Below are positions 1 to 9,400 of a stretch of 64,000 bases of DNA, one piece after another. Where the stretch lies: contig NZ_JBHSAB010000020.1 of the NCBI RefSeq assembly GCF_042649825.1, positions 1 to 64,000 on the forward strand, in the 5' to 3' direction. The stretch comes from Legionella_C dresdenensis. GTDB taxonomy: Bacteria > Pseudomonadota > Gammaproteobacteria > Legionellales > Legionellaceae. Below the pieces are notes generated by a model, which saw only the letters and a list, made by a program, of their open reading frames with translations, did not search any database and was not told the DNA's origin. Position numbers and translations under genes: made by a program. How positions within the stretch are numbered: position 1 is the first letter of the stretch; each line of letters opens with the position of its first letter.

Positions 1-144
1 GCCCCGAAGGCATGTGGCGTATTCTACTCATCCCAGCGGCAATGTCAAACCTTTTTTGCAATTTTTTTAATTTTTTTGTGTTTTTATGCCTTTCCACATA
101 AAATCTGTCTAAACTCATAGTAAATAACACAATTTTTATCCATT
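1..144. other. AT-rich leader region, no gene seen
   Basis: No coding frame is convincing here. The stretch has several long T runs between about 50 and 85 and ends just before the first small secreted-protein gene. It may hold that gene's promoter, but no clear -35/-10 pair could be assigned. Confidence 0.4.
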
Positions 145-483
145 ATGCGCTTCCTAATTATTCTATTTTCATTATTTAGCAGCCTGTGTCTTGCAGCAAC
201 GCCAGGTTGTTATTATTCGGCAGGGAGTAATAAACAGGTATGCGGTTTTAATTGTATTAATGTTCATGGCCGGGTTAATTGTGCGCGGACACCAGATCAA
301 TCTTGTGTGGCGGATAATTTGGGGCGTGTCGCCTGTGGTTATGGTTGCGCTCGTTCGCCATTGAAGGTTATCTGTTCGGATACAAAGGGCTATATTTGCG
401 TTATTAATAGTTATAATGAATTTAAGTGCGGACAGGGTTGCTATATAGCTAGTGATAATCAGATCAGGTGTAAGGAAAATTGA
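145..483 (+). CDS. small secreted Cys-rich repeat protein
   Basis: This 112-residue protein starts with a clear signal peptide (MRFLIILFSLFSSLCLA, then ATPGC). The mature part is built from about three similar units with the pattern C-G-x-x-C followed 8-9 residues later by another Cys (around residues 33-46, 64-78 and 94-109). Such an even Cys pattern suggests a small disulfide-stabilised exported protein. No family was recognised. It converges on folA on the opposite strand with no gap, so the two probably share a termination zone. A second Cys-rich secreted protein lies at about 53.3-53.9 kb with a different spacing. Confidence 0.7.
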   Translation: MRFLIILFSLFSSLCLAATPGCYYSAGSNKQVCGFNCINVHGRVNCARTPDQSCVADNLGRVACGYGCARSPLKVICSDTKGYICVINSYNEFKCGQGCYIASDNQIRCKEN

Positions 484-972
484 TTATTTTTTGCGTTGGT
501 AACGGTAGAAGGTAAGATTGTAGTGGTTTTTTTCGTCCTGAGCATGTTCTTCTTTATATATGCATTGCCATCCTGTCTCATTAAACGGTGGGAAAAAAGT
601 GTCTGCTTCGAATTTATGGTGAATAACCGTTAAATATATTTGCTCGGCAAGCGACAATGCTTGCTGGAATATTTCTGCCCCGCCAATAATCATCACTTCT
701 TCAACATTACCGGCGATCACAATAGCTTCGGACAAGGAATGCGCTATGCTGATTCCGGTAGCAGGCACCATTGTGCGCGACAAAATAATATTGTGGCGGC
801 CAGGCAAAGGCCTGCCTATGGACTGGAACGTTTTTCTACCCATTATAACGGGCTTGCCCAAGGTGTTTTTCTTAAAGTAACTTAAGTCAGCGGGCAAATG
901 GCACAATAACTGGTTGTTTTTACCAAGACCATAATTTTCATCAACCGCAGCTATCAAACTGATTTTAGTCAT
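484..972 (-). CDS. folA: dihydrofolate reductase
   Basis: FolA reduces dihydrofolate to tetrahydrofolate with NADPH in the cytoplasm. The 162-residue product beginning MTKISLIAAVDENYGLG has the usual length; the frame stays open further upstream but only inside pdxA. It shows the family blocks HLPADLSYFKKNT with the catalytic acid at D29, KPVIMGRKTFQSIGRPLPGR for NADPH binding, and the IIGGAEIF motif. The start overlaps the end of pdxA by 8 bases, which suggests translational coupling in a surA-pdxA-folA operon. The near-invariant Trp before the HLP motif (E. coli W22) is Cys24 here. Confidence 0.95.
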   Translation of the reverse strand: MTKISLIAAVDENYGLGKNNQLLCHLPADLSYFKKNTLGKPVIMGRKTFQSIGRPLPGRHNIILSRTMVPATGISIAHSLSEAIVIAGNVEEVMIIGGAEIFQQALSLAEQIYLTVIHHKFEADTFFPPFNETGWQCIYKEEHAQDEKNHYNLTFYRYQRKK

Positions 973-1945
973 ACTTATTCCGCTGGTCTGCCATAGAGAA
1001 GGCTGTTTCCACTGCAAAAAACAAGCTGCTGTGCTCTGCATTTCCTGTACCAGCCAACTCCAGAGCAGTACCATGATCAACTGATGTGCGGATAATCGGC
1101 AACCCTAAAGTGATATTGACGGCCTGACCAAAACCTGCATATTTAAGAACGGGCAGTCCCTGATCATGGTACATGGCCACAAATGCATCAATATTAGTTC
1201 TTTTACTCTGAGCAAACATCGTGTCCGCAGGGTAAGGTCCGGTTACGTTTATATTCCGGCTGCGCAGAATAGCCAATGCTGGCGAAATTGTATCAATTTC
1301 CTCGCGCCCGAGATAACCGCCCTCTCCTGCATGGGGATTTAAGCCGGCTACGTGGATGACAGGTTGGGCAATACCAAAATCCTGTTGTAACGAATAATGG
1401 AGTTTTAAGATAACATCAATAATTAATTGTTGAGTGATCGCAGATGGTACTTTTTGTATTGGCAGATGAGTCGTAACCAGCGCAACCCTCATGGTTTTGC
1501 AGGCCAGCATCATAACAACAGTCTCCACACCGCATTTGTCAGCAAAAAACTCTGTGTGTCCAGTGAAGGGGAAGCCAGCCTGGTTAATGACTGCTTTATT
1601 AACTGGTGCAGTGACCAATGCTGAAAATTGGTTTTGCAGGCAGAGCGAGGCAGCCAAATCAAGCATGGCAAGAACATGCGAGGCATTATTTGGTTCAAGC
1701 TTGCCGGGAATAACATCTACCGCACAAGGTAACGAGAGTATTGGCAAAACATTTTTTTTCTTATGGTATGGCTGATCAGGATCATAATCAACCAACTCAA
1801 CGGTCAAACCCAGTTTATCGGCACGCTCTTGCAATACCTGTTTATTGCCGATAACTACAATTGGTAAATCCGATTCTGCCAACGGTAAACAAATATCAGG
1901 ACCAATCCCCGCTGGTTCGCCGCTGGTTACAAGGACTGGCTTCAC
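965..1945 (-). CDS. pdxA: 4-hydroxythreonine-4-phosphate dehydrogenase
   Basis: PdxA oxidises 4-phosphohydroxy-L-threonine in the DXP-dependent pyridoxal phosphate pathway. The 326-residue protein opens with VTSGEPAGIGPD and carries the metal-binding histidines at H160 (VTTHLPI), H205 (GLNPHAGEGG) and H260 (MYHDQGLPVLK), which match H166, H211 and H266 of E. coli PdxA. Full length for the family. Its start overlaps the surA stop by 4 bases and its end overlaps folA, so the three genes form one minus-strand operon. This agrees with the usual surA-pdxA pairing in gammaproteobacteria. Confidence 0.96.
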   Translation of the reverse strand: MKPVLVTSGEPAGIGPDICLPLAESDLPIVVIGNKQVLQERADKLGLTVELVDYDPDQPYHKKKNVLPILSLPCAVDVIPGKLEPNNASHVLAMLDLAASLCLQNQFSALVTAPVNKAVINQAGFPFTGHTEFFADKCGVETVVMMLACKTMRVALVTTHLPIQKVPSAITQQLIIDVILKLHYSLQQDFGIAQPVIHVAGLNPHAGEGGYLGREEIDTISPALAILRSRNINVTGPYPADTMFAQSKRTNIDAFVAMYHDQGLPVLKYAGFGQAVNITLGLPIIRTSVDHGTALELAGTGNAEHSSLFFAVETAFSMADQRNKYD

Positions 1946-3222
1946 GCCAGATCCTTGTCGAAAATTTTGATGTAGGCATTAGAGCGTAAATGCTGTTGCC
2001 AGTTTTGTACCGCTTCAGTAAATTTGCGCTGTTGCAAATATTGTCTGACCTGCTGGCGTTTGAAACCTTCAGAATCATCTACTTTTTTTCGCTCCAGCAC
2101 CTGAATTAAATGCCATCCAAAAACGGATTTTACTGGTTTGCTTATCTGATTCAATGGCAGCTTGTCCATTGCCTTTTCAAATTCAGGCACTAATTCACCC
2201 GGACTAACCCACCCCAGATCCCCGCCCTTAAGAGCACTGGTCACATCGACTGAATATTGTTTTGCCATAACCGCAAAATCTTTGCCTGATTTCAACTGTT
2301 GATAGAGGTTATTTATTTGTTTAGTGGTTTCTTCAGCAGTAGTGCTCGCTCCCTGTTTCAATAAAATATGACGAACATGCGTTTTTATCACTTCGTGTTT
2401 TTCGTTGTTGCCGCCAACGGCAACCAGTTTTATCAGTTGAAAACCATTTCCAGCCCTGATTGGGCCTGACACCTGTCCGGCACTCATATGCACAACTTCT
2501 TTTGCAAAAATATCAGGTAATTCTGGTAAATGGCGCTCACCCAAATCACCGCCCTCAAGAGCAAATTCGCCACTTGATTCGGCAATTGCGATTTCGCTGA
2601 AATCACCACCCTTTTTGATTTTTGCCAATAATTGTTCTGCTTTTTGACGCGCTTTTTTAACTTGTTCTGTTGTTGGTTCTTCGGGCAGGGGAACAACAAT
2701 ATTCTGTAAGTGATAGGTTAGCTGAGTCTGATCCGGTAATTTGGCCTTTTTTAAATAGTCTTCAACTTGCTGAGGCGATACAACCACTTCTTTCCCGACT
2801 GCTTTCTGCTGTATACGGCTGATTAAAATTTCTTTTCGGATATTTTCCCGGTATGTATCCCACGCCAGGCCCTGGCGGCCAACTTCTTCGCGCAATTGCT
2901 CAACGGTCAGATGATTGCTATCCGCAATTTTAGCGATCGTATCATTGAGTTCATTATTATCGATAGTCAAATCATTCTGCTTGGCTAACTGCAACTCAAG
3001 GTCAACATCAATTAGATGTTGTAGAACCTGTTTTTTCAGAATGTTATCGGAAGGAACCTGCATATTTTTGGCAGAAATCTGTTGGCGGAGCAGATCAACT
3101 TGCGCGTTAAGCTCGCTTGCAGTAATTACTCCATCATTCACTACCGCCACTACCCGATCCAATGGTTGGGAAAAAGCTACGACAGGAAGAAGCAACCCTA
3201 TCAACACACTACGTTTTAACAT
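1942..3222 (-). CDS. surA: periplasmic chaperone and peptidyl-prolyl isomerase SurA
   Basis: SurA escorts outer-membrane proteins such as LptD through the periplasm to the Bam complex. The 426-residue protein has a signal peptide (MLKRSVLIGLLLPVVAFS), an N-terminal chaperone region starting LDRVVAVVNDGVIT, and two parvulin domains at about residues 165-265 and 285-385, each with the GGDLG motif. It heads the surA-pdxA-folA operon. The usual upstream partner lptD is 9 kb away here, on the far side of a giant plus-strand gene. Confidence 0.96.
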   Translation of the reverse strand: MLKRSVLIGLLLPVVAFSQPLDRVVAVVNDGVITASELNAQVDLLRQQISAKNMQVPSDNILKKQVLQHLIDVDLELQLAKQNDLTIDNNELNDTIAKIADSNHLTVEQLREEVGRQGLAWDTYRENIRKEILISRIQQKAVGKEVVVSPQQVEDYLKKAKLPDQTQLTYHLQNIVVPLPEEPTTEQVKKARQKAEQLLAKIKKGGDFSEIAIAESSGEFALEGGDLGERHLPELPDIFAKEVVHMSAGQVSGPIRAGNGFQLIKLVAVGGNNEKHEVIKTHVRHILLKQGASTTAEETTKQINNLYQQLKSGKDFAVMAKQYSVDVTSALKGGDLGWVSPGELVPEFEKAMDKLPLNQISKPVKSVFGWHLIQVLERKKVDDSEGFKRQQVRQYLQQRKFTEAVQNWQQHLRSNAYIKIFDKDLA

Positions 3223-3409
3223 GCAATATTTCCTCTTTTACTCTTGCAGAAATCGCAATTCAGGTGATTTTTTTCAGTTATCAACCATAAAACGGCAGTA
3301 TATCAAAATTGTGTCGCGATAGAAAATAGTGTTTCGTCTGCTATTTATTCAGATTATCTTAAGAATTTACTGCTATATTTGAATCAAATAGATTATTAAA
3401 AATATACAA

Positions 3410-6400
3410 ATGATTAAAATCGTGCAGGAAAATCATAACGTCTTTGAGGGGAGCTCCATTAATGAGGTCATTGAGTTCTTTTCGTTGCACGAATCAAAAC
3501 CCAATGTCCGCGCAATTACCAGATTTACGCTTGAGCTGGATAACCTGACTTTGTCTACTGAACAGGTGCAGCTCTTAGCGGATTATATTGCTGACCATGA
3601 GCGCAAAACAGCGTTCCGGATTAATATTTCAACTGCGAATCCAATGCCTGAAGCCCAGCAAGAGCAACTTGATAATGCCTGCTTGCAGGCAACACGCCAT
3701 CAATTCAGCCAAAGACATAGCGATTTGATTAATGAAACCGTTAATGTGCAGGCAGCGCCCATTACCCGAGTTCGGCGCACCAAAATCAATATGTTAAATG
3801 GCGATAATTTAAACCTCTCAGTGCAGAAACAACATCAACAACAACAACAGCAGCAACAACAACAGCAAAATACCAGCAAAGCAGTGAAAAAACGGATTAT
3901 CGCTAATACTACCAAAGAGGAAATAACGGCTGCGCAAACCAATGTTGCGTCAGCAAGGCTCGGTGAGTTAATCGATAAGAACACCATTGAAGCAAAACTC
4001 GGCAACTATACCAGAGAACGTTACCCAGAGCAGACGCCTGATTTACTTGAGATTTGGGATAATCTGGTCAGCAAAAGCGCAGATAGAATCAGTAACTTAA
4101 ATTATAAGATTACTCATGTCCAGAAACAGGCCATGGAGATAATTATTCAGTTTTATCCTGAGTTTAGCTATGGACTGGTGTATGATAATTTACCTTCCGG
4201 CTTTTATCTGGTTCAAACCTCCGATCAAAAACAGGTACTTTGTTATAGTGATGCGCCAGAATACCAATATGCCAATCATCCATTACGGATTACCCTGGAG
4301 AGTAAAACGCTTGATACGCTAACCGGAACTTATCGCCAGTTTTTACCCGCTGCTATTCGATGTCAAAAGCCCGATGCATCCGATGCTTATATCCAGTCAG
4401 CTTTAACTGGTAATAACGAGGCTTTAGCACAGGATATTCCAAATTTTGCCGAGTACGAACGCCGGTTTCATCATTTAACAATCTCAGAGCTTGCACACTC
4501 CAGACATAAAGAAGCATTACTGTTTTTTTTACATGAGATAGCAGGCGCTGAAAGCCCAAGGGTATCGGAAATTAACCGTATGATGCAGGCCTTGAATCTG
4601 GAGGATTACCATTATCAAGGCCTGGCCAAAATACTGCTCCATCAGGGCGATACGGGTGTATTGGTATTTTTGAAAAAAATGGTGAAACTTAAAAATAACA
4701 GCTTGTTTACTCATTTTAATGAAGTTTTTCTGAAAGACAGCCAAAATTATCCTCTTTTCCTTGCTGAAAACAGCTTGAGAAACCTCGATAACCTGGCCGC
4801 GTTCGACAATAATACCCGAGCCTGGTGGGAGTTGCTGACGAGCCAACACCAGCGAAGCGGCGCTCGAACGGAATTTAATGAATTATTTGCAGCCTTTAAT
4901 CATTTTATTGAGCAAAACGACAAGCAGGGCACTAAGTTAACCCTCTCTTGCCCGGCTCAGAATTGTAAACATCTTAAAATTACGTTAAATCGTATCGAAA
5001 AAATTCTGCGTCGCGCCCATGACAAACAGGAGCAAATGAATTGCCTTGAAGGCCTTGATTTTAGCGCTGACGGAGCCTGTTTTGCCAGCGAGCATGCCAA
5101 TTATTGGTTAGTTAGCAAGCAGATGGAACTCAGCGCTAATCATGAATCTGCCAAGGGTTTACATTACATGGCTTCCACGAGAGACGGGTTATACCACCGA
5201 CTTTTAGGCCGCAAGGTGAATTATCAAACGAGCAAAAGAGTGTTTTATCGTTATTTGGGCCAACAAAAAGCGGCCTTTTCGTTTGATATTTATCAAAAAA
5301 TAGAACAGGCAATTGCCGATAATTTGAATATCAGTCTTGCTGAAAAAAAATTATACCTGTATCTGGCAGCCGTGACTTTAACAGGTAATAATCCCGTCAC
5401 AAAATGCACCGATCCACTTACTCAATTTCAACAGTTACAGGCCAAAATACAAACTATTATCGCGCGCCTTAACCTTACCGCCTCCAATCGCCTTGGCAGC
5501 GCACCCTTCACTGCGGCGTTTGAGATACTCACAGATTGTGAGGAAAAATTCGCACTATCACCCGAACATATTACTTACTTACTGACACAGATAGAAGAAT
5601 CAACAGAGAATGATAATCAGTTAATCGCGGCCTTCTGGAGCACACTGCGGTTGTTTGCTGCGTACCCCGGACAGGCTACTGAAATCCTGCTTTGTTTCAA
5701 ACAACGAGCGGAAAAAGACAAAGAAGGTTACTCAAAAATAAAAACCGCTGATATGGAACACCATACCGAACTGTTCTCTACGCTTACACCGGTCTTAAAT
5801 GCCGCGGACATGAATGAATCAGATAAGCACGCTTTCACGAGGTTCCTTGCCTGTCTGGACATTTCATTCACCGAAGGAACCTACCAGGAAATTATAGAGT
5901 TAGTAACAGATATTAAAAATTTGGATCAAGGTGTTAAACAGCCCTTGCTTGCCCGGTTAGGTGCGATAAATATTTTACGCTCAAATGAATTACCTGATCT
6001 GAACAGCATAAAAAACATTATTAACGATGTAAAAGCGATAGATTTAACTCGCCGAAGTAGTTGGGGCATTAATCAGGACATCAATAACAGCTTAATACAA
6101 CATATCCCGGCAACAATTATAGGTAATGAAGCCCTTAAAACCGCAGATAAAGATCTTTTATGGCTACTGTACAGCTGTTCTCCTGTTCAGAATCTTGAAA
6201 AACTCCATCGAGATATAGAAAACGGCATAAAAGATTTTTCTGAGAACTTTGCCGGCAGACTTATAATCAAAAATATTAAGCCCCATGCTGAACAAGTGTT
6301 AGCGCTGCTGATGGAATATATTAATGCAATTAAAAAAGAGACCGCCACTCTCGATGAGTTATTAGCGATAACAACCAAAATTGAACAGAAGCTTCCGGAC

Positions 6401-9400
6401 TTATTGAATGAAACGGTAGCCGGTTTGTCAATTCGTACGCTGTTGATAAAATTCGTGCAAGCAGCTCCTGGCCCAACTGACATTAAAGAACTGGCATGCA
6501 ATACATTCAAAAGCGGTCTTTTGGTTGACTTTTATAGACCCCGTATTGAAGAAATTCTAGGCGATGAAATTAAAGCCGCCATCCAGTCATTACAAACTGG
6601 CAATACCGCTTTTAACACCTGGTTAACAAATCATTTTGCAACCATTCCTTCGTTGCGCATGGATCTGGCGCTTAAACAGTTTGATGGCAACCTTACTACA
6701 TTAAGAGGCTTTACTAATGCCTTAATCGAACTTAAGAACACGAGTGAAGCTGATTTCCGAAAAACCATCAATTACCTTGTTGATGATGAAAAATACAAAT
6801 TACTACTCATACCTGACTTCACTGCTCTACTGACAAAATTATTTAAATCAGGCTACCCGATAGCCGAGCAGGTAACCGTTATTTTTCAGGCGATTGCGGG
6901 ACAGAAAATAAGCTCGGAACAATTAAAAAATGTCTTCGACCATATCGAGCTGTTAATAAATCAAAAGAGCTATATTTCACAAGAAACGTACCACATGTTA
7001 CTGCAACTCATGGTGCGTTATAGTTTAAAACAACAATCGCTGTTCCCCTTACATGAGGTTATTTCACTTAAGCAACTTTCTGGCCTTGAGCGTAAACAGG
7101 CAGACGAATTATTTAACAGTATTGTTAAAGTTGCTTATCACGCCCAAAATGACGCCTACCCGCTCCTGCCGCAACTAACCGGGAAAATAAGTTCGTTGAT
7201 CACAGATAAAATAGCAGACGCCACGTATCTGGTTAGTTTCATCACCCTGCTTCTTGAGCGCTGCCAGCAATATAATCCCGATGAAATCAATACCATTATG
7301 AATTTGATTGACGCCTTAAGCCAACACTCTTCAGAACAGTTGGAACAGATTATTACCATAATCAATAAATGCGTCTACAACTCTGACCAGGTAAATCTGA
7401 ATGCGATCCAGGCCTTATACCAACAGCTGATTGCTCATACTGAGATTATTCCACAAATAGCTAATCTCTTTATCAGCCAGCCCTACCCGCCTATCCAAAA
7501 GCTGACTGAGACATTAGCAGGGGGAAAACAGGAGGTCGAGTACTATATCAATCATTTTGATTCCGATCCTTTTGGTTTAAGACAGTCCACTGCCGATGAA
7601 ACAAGCGCAGACATTTTATCCCGCCAATTTGCCAGCGATCGCATCCTTGATGCAGTAACGCAAATTAAACAGAAAGCAGACGGCAGCTATCTTACTGCGG
7701 AGCAACAATTTGAATTAACCCGGCAACTTGCTTACATTAATGCGCTAGGGAAAGATACTGCGCTGATCATTGAGGATCGTGAATACTCGAATTTAATTCA
7801 GGCTTCCCGAAAAGAATTGTCAGAACTGGCTCACAAACTTAGTCAGCCCTGCAGTGATGAAAAAGAACAATTACATCGCAGATTGCAATTGCTGGCGGTA
7901 ATGCGTGAATTGTTCTACCGTAGCACCGGCATACTGCCGCACACAACTCAACTTTTATCCGTGTTATTGTCAACAGTTTATTCCGGTAATTTGACCATGG
8001 AAATTCAAACCGGGGAAGGAAAAAGCATCATCACGCCTTTATTGGCCGCCATGCAATGGTTTGAGCAACAGGGCAAAGTTACCGTTAATGTCTGTACAGC
8101 TAACCGGGGATTAATTGACCAGGATTATTTTCAGAAAGGTGCGGTTAATTTCTTCCAGTCTCTGCAAATCAACTCCGCTGTTATTGCAGATAATTCACCA
8201 GCCGGAAGTTATTGTATCGGCGGGATCAATTATTCAACGATAGCCGATTTGTCGCTCTATTGTTCCCGGGCAAGACTCGAAGGCGAAGCGCTTAATAAAA
8301 TTGAAGATGGCCGCGAACTGGCAAGTGATTTAATTCTGGATGAAATTGATAAAGAAACCCTTGATAGTAAAACGTTATTTAATCTGTCGATAGCAGCTAA
8401 AGGAGCAGACCAGGAAAATCCGTATACTTGGCTTTACCCGCTAATTAATCAATTTATTGACCTGCCATCCTTTAAACGGCTACCAGAAGAAGACCGCGAT
8501 GCATGGTCTGCCAGTGAAGATCTGCATCAGTTAAAAATTTATCTTTATGAGCAGACCAATGACTACGCGCAAAAAGAATTATTGCAACAAATCAGCAATC
8601 AGAAATTTGACAAATGGCTGGATGCAGCCTGTATCGCCAAGGGTCTGCAGAACGGCGTCCATTATATTATTGCCAAACAAAACGACGATGAACAGAGTAA
8701 ACAGTCAGAAGCTGTTCCTTTAATTCAGAACAGCCCGCAATATGGCGCGACCTTCAGTAATGGCGTTCAACAATTTCTTCATGCCCGGCTACAGAAAGAT
8801 GAGCCGCAATCTCATTTTGTTATTGAACCAGAATTATTGTTTGTGGCCAGCGAATCCAGCCGTGATCTGATTATTCATTATCGGGAGAATGGCCGGATTA
8901 TCGGCATAACAGGAACTGCAGGCACTACGGAAGAATTAATTGAACAGGAGAGCAAATTCGGCTTAAAAGCGATCGCCATCCCAAGACATAACAAACGTAA
9001 TCGCCAAAAACTGGAAACCATAGTCAGTTCAAATGACGAGCAACAACTTGAAGAATTGAAAACAATCCTGCTTAAGGAGGCACAGAAAAAGCCCCATCAA
9101 ACACCTCCGTCATTGCTGATTAACAATGATATTAAAGCAGCCAATAAAATGTATGGCGTATTATCACAGACTCTGGCCGGAAGCGGATTAATTGTACAAA
9201 TTATAACCGGCGAAGAAACTGAGGCAGAAAGGCGAAAGCGAATTGAAAATGCTGGCTTGCCAAATTATGTGACGGTAACAACATCTCTTTCGGGACGTGG
9301 TGTTGACATCAAACCTCAATCAGAATCAGGATTGTTTGTAATCCAGACTTACCTGGCTCCGAAACGAGATACCCGTCAGTTTATTGGCCGCTGTGCACGA

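Noticed and set aside
484..1080. Longer 198-residue DHFR
   Set aside because: The extra N-terminal part is the shadow of pdxA; the family starts at MTKISLIAA (972).
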